From a virus: 32,842 bases of DNA. The notes below the pieces were generated by a model. It saw only the letters and a program-made list of their open reading frames with translations, was not told the origin of the DNA and searched no databases. The position numbers were made by a program, and so were the translations under genes. Shown in pieces: positions 8,110 to 14,772 of this stretch. Location: positions 1 to 32,842 of IMG/VR virus record IMGVR_UViG_3300030103_000679. One strand, written 5' to 3'. Position 1 is the first letter of the stretch, and the number at the start of each line of letters is the position of its first letter.

Positions 8110-9079
8110 TACATATTGCACAATAGAAGACATACAATTGGTAGCCCCATTTGTATTCGATTATGACAGGAAAAGAACAATAACTAATTGGGTAAGTCAT
8201 AGTGGCAGTGGTAATTCCGAAATATGGAAAGCTGGTAGTGTTGGCAAATTTACAATGCTATATGAAAATGACATTGAACAAACCTTAGTAGCAGACATTG
8301 CAAGCGTAGACGCTGATGGTAAATACTACTTTGATGAGGACGCTGATGTCGTTTACTTTATGCCAACAACAAATAGCGACCCAAACTTTGATGTAACTAT
8401 GACAGCTGGCAGGGATAATAAAACTCTATTTGAGGAGTTTATATCAAGAAGTTCCGACTTCGTGAGATCTTATATTAATAAACCTATTTATAAAAATAAG
8501 GGCGTCGGGACAGGGGATAGTTTAGGTAGAAATTACCCTGAAATAATTGTAAGGGCTACCGCATTGTTGTCAGCTGCTATGGCAGTATTACCATATGATG
8601 AACAACATGGACTACGATTACAAAATCAAGTATACGACCAAGAAGGCGGAACAGGGTTATTAGACTTGATTCGCAAAGGGATTATAAGCTTAGATCAAGA
8701 TGAAGATGGCAGAGATAAAATAGTTAAAGAAGTTTCTATTAATGGTAATACAACAGGTGCTATTGTAGACACTTTTGGAAACCCTCAAACATCATTTGAC
8801 AGAATTAAAGTTGTTATAGAAACAGGCGGAACGTTCGCAGCAGGAAGCACGTCTACTGTGACTTATAAAACTTTTATAGGTAATGATTCAGGGCTCAAAG
8901 TGAACGCTTCGCAGGAAGCAGAAGTAATTGATGGCAGTTTTCAACCAGTAGGACATGGAGTTTATGTAAGATTTTCTACTGGCGTTTATACTGCAAGCGA
9001 CGAATGGGAAGTTGAAGTGTCAGGATTAGATCACACAAGCGGTGGTGGGATTGAAACTATACAATTGAAGAGGAGATAA
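8093..9079 (+). CDS. Probable head-tail connector / adaptor protein
   Basis: A 328-residue protein. Residues about 110-205 form a helical region (LFEEFISRSSDFVRSYINKP, then YPEIIVRATALLSAAMAVL) in the style of gp6-like head-tail connector proteins, which form the ring under the portal. The N-terminal 100 and C-terminal 120 residues look beta-rich and could be decoration or ring-ring interface domains. An AGGAGA site lies ahead of ATG 8093. Position before the tail-completion and tail-tube genes agrees with a connector. The family name is inferred from order and helical pattern; another virion protein is possible. Confidence 0.5.
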   Translation: MSTYLDTYCTIEDIQLVAPFVFDYDRKRTITNWVSHSGSGNSEIWKAGSVGKFTMLYENDIEQTLVADIASVDADGKYYFDEDADVVYFMPTTNSDPNFDVTMTAGRDNKTLFEEFISRSSDFVRSYINKPIYKNKGVGTGDSLGRNYPEIIVRATALLSAAMAVLPYDEQHGLRLQNQVYDQEGGTGLLDLIRKGIISLDQDEDGRDKIVKEVSINGNTTGAIVDTFGNPQTSFDRIKVVIETGGTFAAGSTSTVTYKTFIGNDSGLKVNASQEAEVIDGSFQPVGHGVYVRFSTGVYTASDEWEVEVSGLDHTSGGGIETIQLKRR

Positions 9080-9081
9080 TT

Positions 9082-9264
9082 ATGCCTAAAAAAAAGGGAT
9101 TGTATGCTAATATACACGCTAAAAGAAAAAGAATTAAAAGACAAAAAGCAACAGGGGCTAAAAAAGTAGAGAGAATGAGAAGTAAAAAAAGCCCACATGC
9201 ACCAAGTAGTGCTAATTTTAGATCCGCTGCAAAAACAGCAAAAAAACGTAAAAGGAGAAAATAA
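9082..9264 (+). CDS. Small highly basic protein (MPKKKGLYAN type)
   Basis: A 60-residue protein with more than a third Lys and Arg. The start MPKKKGLYANIHAKRKRIK is a recurrent opening of small proteins in marine phages of several types (recollection). The charge suggests binding of DNA or RNA, perhaps packaged DNA near the portal or capsid interior, but no experimental role is known to me. It starts 2 bases after the connector stop, with GAAGAGGAG before ATG, and ends in TAATG overlap with the next tiny gene. Confidence 0.7.
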   Translation: MPKKKGLYANIHAKRKRIKRQKATGAKKVERMRSKKSPHAPSSANFRSAAKTAKKRKRRK

Positions 9265-9326
9265 TGCCAAGAGGAATAGGGTATGGTAAAAAGAAAAGAA
9301 AAATGAAAAAGAAAAAGAAGAAATAA
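9264..9326 (+). CDS. Lysine-rich micropeptide (20 aa)
   Basis: ATG 9264 overlaps the previous stop in TAATG and the frame ends at 9326, again in TAATG with the next start. An AAAAGGAGAA site lies just upstream. The peptide opens MPRGIGYGKKKRK and ends in six lysines; 12 of 20 residues are Lys or Arg. Similar MPRGxGYGKKK micropeptides exist in other marine phages from memory. The linked start and stop at both ends and the ribosome site argue for translation despite its size. It may serve as a DNA-condensing or internal virion peptide (inference). Confidence 0.55.
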   Translation: MPRGIGYGKKKRKMKKKKKK

Positions 9327-9505
9327 TGGCTAAGAACTTGAAAGGTGTTAGCTTAAAAGGATTAACTGCTACGCAAAAAAGACAGATGAGCAAACATAAA
9401 GTACATCACACAAAAGCCCATTTAAGAAGTATGGCTTCTGCTATTAGAAAAGGTAAAACTTTTAAACAAGCACATACGATAGCTATGAGAAAAATAGGTA
9501 AGTAA
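9326..9505 (+). CDS. Small basic His/Lys-rich protein (59 aa)
   Basis: A 59-residue basic protein coupled by TAATG to the micropeptide before it and followed without gap by ATG 9506. The core LTATQKRQMSKHKVHHTKAH then FKQAHTIAMRKIGK matches a small protein type I recall near capsid genes of marine phages, with a His-rich helix and a conserved C-terminal 'F..AH..A.kk.Gk'. The His cluster (24, 27, 28, 32) could bind metal or nucleic acid. Function unknown. Confidence 0.65.
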   Translation: MAKNLKGVSLKGLTATQKRQMSKHKVHHTKAHLRSMASAIRKGKTFKQAHTIAMRKIGK

Positions 9506-9778
9506 ATGGCAATAACATATAGAGGGGTACGCTTTTCAGGTTATAATAAACCAAAAAGAACACCAAAACATAGAACTAAATCACACGCTGTTTTAGCTAA
9601 ACAGGGGAACAAAATAAGACTAATAAGGTTTGGTCAGCAGGGTGTTAGAGGAGCAGGTAAAAAACCAAGAACTGCGTCAGAAAGAGCAAGAAAAAGATCT
9701 TTTAAAGCAAGACATAGAAAAAATATTGCAAGAGGTAAAATGAGTGCAGCTTATTGGGCAAATAAGGTAAAGTGGTAA
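9506..9778 (+). CDS. Basic virion-region protein ending YWANKVKW
   Basis: A 90-residue basic protein. The motifs GYNKPKRTP, LIRFGQQGV, SFKARHRKNI and the C-terminal GKMSAAYWANKVKW are characteristic of a conserved protein in marine podo- and siphoviruses (from memory, DUF5872-like). The family is usually found near head or connector genes and is thought to be virion-linked, but its role is not established. It is the last of four consecutive very basic genes, and the tail-completion gene starts 2 bases after its stop. Confidence 0.7.
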   Translation: MAITYRGVRFSGYNKPKRTPKHRTKSHAVLAKQGNKIRLIRFGQQGVRGAGKKPRTASERARKRSFKARHRKNIARGKMSAAYWANKVKW

Positions 9779-9779
9779 T

Positions 9780-10217
9780 ATGGCAAGATTAGAATTTGAA
9801 AACATCTTTAAAGAAAGAGTATTAGATAATATACAAAAACTAATTAAACAAACAATTCCAAGCATTCCTTTGTTCTACGATGAACATAAAGGACAGGAGA
9901 GTTTTTTAATTAGACCTGTATCTGATACTTTTATAGATTATGCAAGTAATGCACACATCAGGCAGTATGTAACTGAAATAAGCTTTGAGATACACACAGG
10001 ATCTGAATTTACAAAAGATAAAGATGTAAAAAGATTAACAGATATAGCAGAACTTGTTAAAAGAATTTTTTTCGATAACAGAAATCTTGAATTATTAAAC
10101 ATCACAGAGTGGTATAATGCCAAAGTAACTGATGTTGTATATGAAAGAGATACAGAAGATACACAGCGAGAAAGATTTGTACTAACGTTAGAATGTAATG
10201 TAAACGAGGTAATATAA
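9780..10217 (+). CDS. Probable tail-completion / terminator protein
   Basis: A 145-residue protein placed between connector genes and the tail-tube gene, the standard place for a tail terminator or neck protein. It has an N-terminal helix (FENIFKERVLDNIQKLIKQ), a strand-rich middle (FEIHTG at about 69) and a C-terminal strand (RFVLTLECNV). This alpha/beta layout and size agree with tail-completion proteins of siphoviruses, which cap the tail tube and join it to the head. No hallmark motif exists for this family, so the call rests on order, size and layout. Confidence 0.5.
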   Translation: MARLEFENIFKERVLDNIQKLIKQTIPSIPLFYDEHKGQESFLIRPVSDTFIDYASNAHIRQYVTEISFEIHTGSEFTKDKDVKRLTDIAELVKRIFFDNRNLELLNITEWYNAKVTDVVYERDTEDTQRERFVLTLECNVNEVI

Positions 10218-10417
10218 TGAAATATAAACACATTAAAGGATTACAATATCATTTACCAAGATACGTAGATATAGACAAAAGTAAATATCACGATCTGTTA
10301 GCAGGTAAAGAAGTTGTATTAAAAGAAAAAGAAGTTGATATGTTAAAAGACTTGGGGATCAAGTTAAAATCAACAGAAAAAAAAGTTAAAAAAGAGGAGA
10401 AGATAACAAATGGCTAA
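10217..10417 (+). CDS. Small charged protein before the tail tube gene
   Basis: A 66-residue Lys/Glu-rich protein coupled to the gene before it (TAATG) and overlapping the tail-tube gene by 8 bases. The middle (KYHDLLAGKEVVLKEKEVDM) reads like a short domain found in small tail-region proteins where a helix is followed by 'L...Gi'. The C-terminal 20 residues are mostly Lys and Glu and probably disordered. The GAGGAGA inside its end is the ribosome site of the tube gene. Function unknown. Confidence 0.55.
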   Translation: MKYKHIKGLQYHLPRYVDIDKSKYHDLLAGKEVVLKEKEVDMLKDLGIKLKSTEKKVKKEEKITNG

Positions 10418-11531
10418 AGTATATGGCGGAAGTCAGTATTCTATAGGTATCAAGCAAAAGAGTGGATCAGATTTTGCAACCGCAGCAGCGACAGATACCG
10501 CTTATCAATTACTTCCTGTAATTAATGTATCTCAACCTGTTCTCAATCTTATAAGTTCAGGAGAGATACGAAGCAATACACCAGGTATGGTAGAATTAGA
10601 TACTGCACAATTTAGATCACGTAAAGGTGGTAATGTAACATTAGATTTTGAAGTACCTGCTGAAAGAGCATTTCTTTCACGTATGGTGGCTAATGTATTA
10701 CAAGATCACGAAGAAGGTGGATCAGGTGGAAACCTTACACACACTTCAAAAGTAGCAGACAATGGAAGCGGAACAGGAAGACTTGCAAGACCTGATTTTG
10801 ACGCAAGTTCAAGTGCAGGCATTCCAAGCTTGTTTGATATTGCAATTTATGGTGCAGCGACTGGAGAAGATAAACTTATGACAAGTGCTTCACTTTCATC
10901 ATTGACAATGAACTTTGATATGACTGATGGTAGACTATTATTAAGTGGTAGCTTTTATTCAGGATTCACAAGCAATACTAAATTCCTATCAGGACAAACT
11001 TTGACAGGCGGTAGTGTAGCAGGAACACCTAATTTAACAAGTGCTTCACCGACACAAATTGAATCATATTTTGATACAAAACAATTTGATGTCAATGGAA
11101 CACCTGCAACAGCAGTAATCACAGGAGTTTCTTTCACTATTGAGAACAATTTAGCAAGAGTTGGTAGAGATTCTGCTGGTGATGCTGAAAATTATGCGTT
11201 TGGTGTGCCTTCTGTAAACATTACAGGGGAAATATCATTTATGTATGATGACAACTTTAATGATTCAGCAAACAATGTTCTTCAAGATTTTCTTGATGGC
11301 GATACTGCGACTTTAACATTGAAACAGGGATCAGGCTCAATTGATACAGCAGGCGAACTATCAATTGTTGCAGAAGTATATTCAACTGCGGTTAATTATG
11401 ATTTAAATGCAGACACAGGTGCTATAATTACAATTCCATTTAAAGTTGTTCAACCAACTGCAAGTGGCGTAGCAAGTGGTACTGCGTTTGAGTTCATACA
11501 CGTAGATGGCGTAACAAATTCAAGTTGGTAA
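10410..11531 (+). CDS. Major tail tube protein
   Basis: A 373-residue, beta-rich, Gly/Ser/Thr-rich protein directly before the tail-chaperone pair and tape measure, where the siphovirus tail tube gene lies. Its length allows a tube domain with an added C-terminal Ig-like or decoration part. Sequences such as GNVTLDFEVPAERAFLSRMV at 72-91 and repeated 'G.i.f.yd' strands suit a tube fold. No signal peptide or catalytic motif. The identification is by position, composition and size; the GAGGAGA site and start overlap imply strong translation, as needed for a multi-copy protein. Confidence 0.7.
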   Translation: MAKVYGGSQYSIGIKQKSGSDFATAAATDTAYQLLPVINVSQPVLNLISSGEIRSNTPGMVELDTAQFRSRKGGNVTLDFEVPAERAFLSRMVANVLQDHEEGGSGGNLTHTSKVADNGSGTGRLARPDFDASSSAGIPSLFDIAIYGAATGEDKLMTSASLSSLTMNFDMTDGRLLLSGSFYSGFTSNTKFLSGQTLTGGSVAGTPNLTSASPTQIESYFDTKQFDVNGTPATAVITGVSFTIENNLARVGRDSAGDAENYAFGVPSVNITGEISFMYDDNFNDSANNVLQDFLDGDTATLTLKQGSGSIDTAGELSIVAEVYSTAVNYDLNADTGAIITIPFKVVQPTASGVASGTAFEFIHVDGVTNSSW

Positions 11532-11546
11532 AATAAGGGGGATTAG

Positions 11547-11807
11547 ATGAAGGTTAATATGTTCAAAAAAGAGTGGGAAGTTAAGTCAATTACATATAAA
11601 GAGAAAAGAGAACTATGGCAATTAAGTTTAAATGCTTTCAAAGATGGAACGACAGATCAGGAAGCGTATTTTCAATTACTAAATAAAGTAGAAGATATAA
11701 GCGGATTATCTGAAAAGGATCTTGAAAAGCTGTCTATGGCTGACATAGATGCTTTGTTGCAGGAAATTTATTCTCAATATATGGGGCTTGAAAAAAAAGA
11801 CTCATAG
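11547..11807 (+). CDS. Tail assembly chaperone (G-like)
   Basis: An 86-residue acidic, helical protein between the tail tube and tape measure genes, the place of lambda-G-type chaperones. These bind the tape measure protein and help tube subunits polymerise around it. The reading frame ends GAA AAA AAA GAC TCA TAG. The A-run just before the stop forms a classical -1 slippery heptamer and the overlapping -1 frame is open through the next gene, so part of the product is expected as a 220-residue fusion. ATG 11547 has an AAGGGGA site. Confidence 0.78.
   Translation: MKVNMFKKEWEVKSITYKEKRELWQLSLNAFKDGTTDQEAYFQLLNKVEDISGLSEKDLEKLSMADIDALLQEIYSQYMGLEKKDS
11792..11798 (+). other. Programmed -1 frameshift site A AAA AAA
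   Basis: Eight As at 11791-11798 form the slippery heptamer A AAA AAA in the G-like frame, followed by GAC TCA TAG. A -1 slip continues as AGA CTC ATA GGA with no stop until 12206, giving a fusion of 84 plus 136 codons. Siphoviruses commonly make their G/GT chaperone pair this way. A hairpin lies about 22 bases downstream, further than usual for a stimulator. Confidence 0.8.
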
Positions 11808-11820
11808 GACTTTGTTGTTA

Positions 11821-11848
11821 TGTGTGGTTTTCCCAATTGGGTTTTCCA
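11821..11848 (+). other. Nested hairpin downstream of the slippery site
   Basis: TGTGG (11821-11825) pairs with CCACA (11844-11848), and inside this CCC AATT GGG pairs, with TTTT on both sides of the inner stem. It lies in the overlap between the G stop and the start of the T part. It could slow ribosomes or serve as an alternative stimulator of frameshifting; spacing makes that uncertain. Confidence 0.4.
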
Positions 11849-12208
11849 CACATATCGTTGAGTTTTCCTTATAAAAGACAAAGCCCTTTAACTAAAAAAG
11901 TAAAGACATATAAGAATATAGATGACGTATGGGAAGAAGTGTATCTGCTACTTGAAAAGTGGCAAGATAACAAATTTTCTCTTGGGAGAAATTTATATTT
12001 TCATTTACCCCTATTTGCTGATCCTAAGTGGTTAGTAAATATGGAAGATAATAGATATTTAGTCGAATACAACTTAATGAAAGATTTTAATATACCTTTG
12101 GCACAAGATTTAGATCGTGCAGACGCAAGAAGAATTGAAATTTTTGAAATTATTAATAGAGAAATAAAATCAATACAAATTTATATGGGCGAACAAAATG
12201 GCAAATGA
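11822..12208 (+). CDS. Tail assembly chaperone T part (expressed by -1 frameshift)
   Basis: A 128-codon frame, with GTG 11822 as the first possible start but without a convincing ribosome site (TTTGTTGTTAT upstream, inside a hairpin). The frame is open back to the slippery site at 11792-11798 in the -1 phase of the preceding gene. It is therefore best read as the C-terminal part of a G-T fusion of about 220 residues. The sequence has aromatic-rich helices (DDVWEEVYLLLEKW) and a final acidic-basic helix. In lambda the T part binds tape measure and tube subunits. It overlaps the tape measure start by 11 bases. Confidence 0.7.
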   Translation: MWFSQLGFPHISLSFPYKRQSPLTKKVKTYKNIDDVWEEVYLLLEKWQDNKFSLGRNLYFHLPLFADPKWLVNMEDNRYLVEYNLMKDFNIPLAQDLDRADARRIEIFEIINREIKSIQIYMGEQNGK

Positions 12209-13946
12209 TAAAAGAATAAGAATATTAGTCACCAGTGATACAAGAAATGCTGTAAAAAATCTTGATAAATTAGAAAGACAGTCAGATGAAACAAAACATT
12301 CGGCGTCTGAATTAAGTTCTACATTTAGAAATTTATTTGGTGCAGCGGTATTAGGAGCAGGTGTGAGAAGTGTTGTGCAAACTGCAAGCACTTTTGAAAG
12401 TTTAAGAACAAGACTTGTAGCCCTTAAAGGAAGCACAGAAGAAGGGGCAAAAGCGTTTAACGCATTTACTAAAATTGCAGCAACAACACCCTTCCAAGTA
12501 CAAAACGTAGTAGAAGCTGGGGCAACATTAGAAGCATTCGGTGTAAGTAGTGAGGAATCACTTAAATCTATTGCAGACCTTGCAGCGTTTATGGGTACTG
12601 ATATTGTAGATGCTTCAGCTGCTTTCGGTAGAGCATTTGCAGGTGGTGCAGGTGCAGCAGACATATTACGTGAACGTGGTATTTTACAGCTTATTAAAGA
12701 TTCAGAAGGTATAGAAGATTTATCTAAATTAACTTTACCTGAATTTAGAGAAGCCCTTGAACGTGCTATGACAGATCCTGATGGTAAAATAGCAGGGGCA
12801 ACAGATCTTTTAGCACAGACTTTCAGCGGTAAAGTTTCTAATATGCAAGACTCTATAGATCAATTGCAAAACGCAATAGGATCACGTATGCTTGAAGGTT
12901 TAGGAGATTTTGCTCTATCTGTTAAAGATTCAGCAACACAATTAGCTAGTTTTGTAGAAAATATGACAGATGAACAAGTTTCTGATATGGAAGAATTTTT
13001 AAAGACTCTTGCTTTAATGACAGGCGGATATTTTGCATTTAATGCAGCAGTTGTAGCTTCTAATGTAGGATTAGGCGTGTTCTTAAGAAGAATAGCAGTA
13101 TTTGGTGCAGCGTTCGAAGTAGCCAACACAGTAATAAGAAATTTCTCATTAGTTCAAGAAAAAGTAGTTGGAGCAAGATTAGCATTAGCAGAATTTGATT
13201 TAGCAGCAGAAAAACTTGCACCTAACTTAGTATTAGGAACTGAAGAAACAATACAAGCAAGAATAGATCAGTTTAAAGAGCAACTTGTTGAAATTAAAAA
13301 AACTTCTCAAGGAACTGAATTTAGAAAAGGTATTTTCACTGAATTGCTTTTAGGTGCAGACGATGAAGGAAAAAGCACAGAAGAAATACTTGATGATATG
13401 AAGAAGTTTGCAGAAGGTGTCGTAGATGTAACAGGTACAGTAGTTGCAGGCAATAATGCTGTATCAGAATCAAATGAAAAAGTAGCAAATTCTAATAAGA
13501 AGTCATTAGAGTCAAGCATACAAAACATATCTGCACAGGGTAAGCTAAGTAAAGAACAAACTATCAATACTATTAAAAATAAAACTATGGAAGCGTCAGC
13601 ATCACATATTGCTAATATATTTAAATCTGTACCATTTCCATTAGATGTAATTCTTGCAGCAGGGGCTCAGGCTACTATTTCAGGAATATTTAGCACAGTC
13701 ACAGATAGTTTTGCAACAGGCGGTAGTTTTGTAACAAATAAAAAAACAACATTACCGATCGGAAATGGTATAGTTGTAGGAGATAATGCAAGCGGTATGG
13801 AACGTGTAGATATTACACCATTGCCTTCGCCTGTTCAAGCAGATCAGGGCAATATAACAATAAATATTACTGCACCATTGGTAGATGAAACAGTAGTAGA
13901 TCATATTATTCCTGCAATACAAAGGGCTCAAAGGTTAGGATTATGA
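12198..13946 (+). CDS. Tape measure protein
   Basis: A 582-residue helical protein rich in Ala, with an N-terminal coiled region (LDKLERQSDETKHSASELSS), a conserved tape-measure core (TTPFQVQNVVEAGATLEAFG at about 95-114, then FGRAFAGG), and hydrophobic segments near 270-300 and 465-505 that may be membrane-active. It sets tail length and passes through the tube at infection. By the rule of about 0.15 nm per residue the tail would be roughly 85-90 nm, a typical short siphovirus tail. It follows the frameshifted chaperones. The stop overlaps the 39-aa gene in ATGA. Confidence 0.88.
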   Translation: MANDKRIRILVTSDTRNAVKNLDKLERQSDETKHSASELSSTFRNLFGAAVLGAGVRSVVQTASTFESLRTRLVALKGSTEEGAKAFNAFTKIAATTPFQVQNVVEAGATLEAFGVSSEESLKSIADLAAFMGTDIVDASAAFGRAFAGGAGAADILRERGILQLIKDSEGIEDLSKLTLPEFREALERAMTDPDGKIAGATDLLAQTFSGKVSNMQDSIDQLQNAIGSRMLEGLGDFALSVKDSATQLASFVENMTDEQVSDMEEFLKTLALMTGGYFAFNAAVVASNVGLGVFLRRIAVFGAAFEVANTVIRNFSLVQEKVVGARLALAEFDLAAEKLAPNLVLGTEETIQARIDQFKEQLVEIKKTSQGTEFRKGIFTELLLGADDEGKSTEEILDDMKKFAEGVVDVTGTVVAGNNAVSESNEKVANSNKKSLESSIQNISAQGKLSKEQTINTIKNKTMEASASHIANIFKSVPFPLDVILAAGAQATISGIFSTVTDSFATGGSFVTNKKTTLPIGNGIVVGDNASGMERVDITPLPSPVQADQGNITINITAPLVDETVVDHIIPAIQRAQRLGL

Positions 13947-14062
13947 GCAATGTAACTACTGCTACAGCAAAAAATTTTATACCTAAAAAATTGTTTGGTA
14001 TGAAAAAGAAAAGTATAAAACAAAAATTAAAAAAACCAAAAATTAAATTGAGGAGATATTAA
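13943..14062 (+). CDS. 39-aa basic protein resembling the capsid N-arm
   Basis: ATG 13943 overlaps the tape measure stop (ATGA) and the frame ends at 14062, two bases before the next GTG start. Residues 3-14, NVTTATAKNFIP, match NVTPTTAANFIP of the capsid protein N-terminus (32630 gene) at 9 of 12 positions without gaps. The rest, KKLFGMKKKSIKQKLKKPKI and on, is strongly basic. The match could mean a shared binding partner (portal, scaffold or capsid), a duplicated gene start, or chance. It fills a gap exactly between two coupled genes, which supports translation. Confidence 0.55.
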   Translation: MSNVTTATAKNFIPKKLFGMKKKSIKQKLKKPKIKLRRY

Positions 14063-14063
14063 A

Positions 14064-14360
14064 GTGGAACTTGGCAAAGGAACTAAATTTACATTCAGTA
14101 TTGAAACGCTTATCAGTATTGCTGTAACAATATTTATGGTAGTCGGTCTATGGTTTAATTTGCAAGCTGACATAGAGGAAGCTAAGAAATTACCTGAACC
14201 GCCTATTAGTAGAACAGAATATGATTTAAAGGATCAAATGATAAGAAACTCTATTTTGAATACTGAAGAAAAAGTAGAAAAACTTGAAGATAAAGTAGAT
14301 GACATTAAAGAAGATACACGCAGTATTAATGAAACTCTACTCAACATGAATAATAAATAA
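14064..14360 (+). CDS. Single-pass membrane protein with coiled coil
   Basis: A 98-residue protein with one clear membrane helix at about 13-33 (IETLISIAVTIFMVVGLWF) and a charged C-terminal coiled coil from about 55 (EEKVEKLEDKVDDIKED). GTG 14064 is chosen because GAGGAG lies upstream and the frame has no better start. The layout, membrane anchor followed by a helical rod, resembles an inner-membrane spanin or a holin-associated protein, and also tail-tip membrane proteins. It lies far from the endolysin, next to a secreted thioredoxin-like gene, so an envelope function is likely, but the exact role is open. Confidence 0.65.
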   Translation: MELGKGTKFTFSIETLISIAVTIFMVVGLWFNLQADIEEAKKLPEPPISRTEYDLKDQMIRNSILNTEEKVEKLEDKVDDIKEDTRSINETLLNMNNK

Positions 14361-14370
14361 GGTATGGATT

Positions 14371-14751
14371 ATGAGAAAATTGATAAATACGTGGTTATTG
14401 TGGCTTGGGCTGTCTACATCTTGGCTTTTTTCGCAATCAGTCAATTTGGATAGTATTCAATCTATTCAATTAATGAAAAACGAGTTTTGTGCAGTTATAG
14501 AAGTAAACGCTTCTTGGAATTGGCAAAATAAAATAGCGATAGAAAAATTAAAAAATTGCTATACAGGCTATGTAGATATTTCCAATAAAGACATAGGTGC
14601 AATTATTCAAAAAGAGTGGGATATTAAAGTTGTTCCTACTATTATTATTTTTGAATATGGTAAAGAAGTAAAACGATTTGAAGCAGATCTCAGTATGAAA
14701 TTTAGAGAAGATGATATTTTAAATAAAATCAGACAAGAGATTATACAATAA
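14371..14751 (+). CDS. Secreted thioredoxin-like protein without active-site cysteines
   Basis: A 126-residue protein with a signal peptide (Arg2-Lys3, hydrophobic core about 4-20, likely cut near Ser21-Ser23) and a thioredoxin-like domain. The strand AVIEVNASWNWQNK (41-54) lies where thioredoxins have a WCxxC motif; here it reads SWNWQN, with no cysteine pair. The cis-proline segment VVPTIIIFEYGKEVKRF (87-103) is intact, with Pro89. It is therefore predicted to bind proteins but not to perform disulfide exchange. Cys40 and Cys63 remain but are not in the active-site arrangement. Location between tail genes suggests an exported chaperone, a virion part or a periplasmic factor (inference). Confidence 0.72.
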   Translation: MRKLINTWLLWLGLSTSWLFSQSVNLDSIQSIQLMKNEFCAVIEVNASWNWQNKIAIEKLKNCYTGYVDISNKDIGAIIQKEWDIKVVPTIIIFEYGKEVKRFEADLSMKFREDDILNKIRQEIIQ

Positions 14752-14772
14752 TTTTTGAAGGGATAACAGGCT

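Noticed and set aside
11822-12208. Independent gene starting at GTG 11822
   Set aside because: No ribosome site, start inside a hairpin, and the frame is open in -1 phase from a perfect slippery run; frameshift product preferred.
12170-12664. 164-codon minus-strand frame in the tape measure gene
   Set aside because: Low-complexity Ala/Ser/Leu reading of an Ala-rich plus-strand gene.
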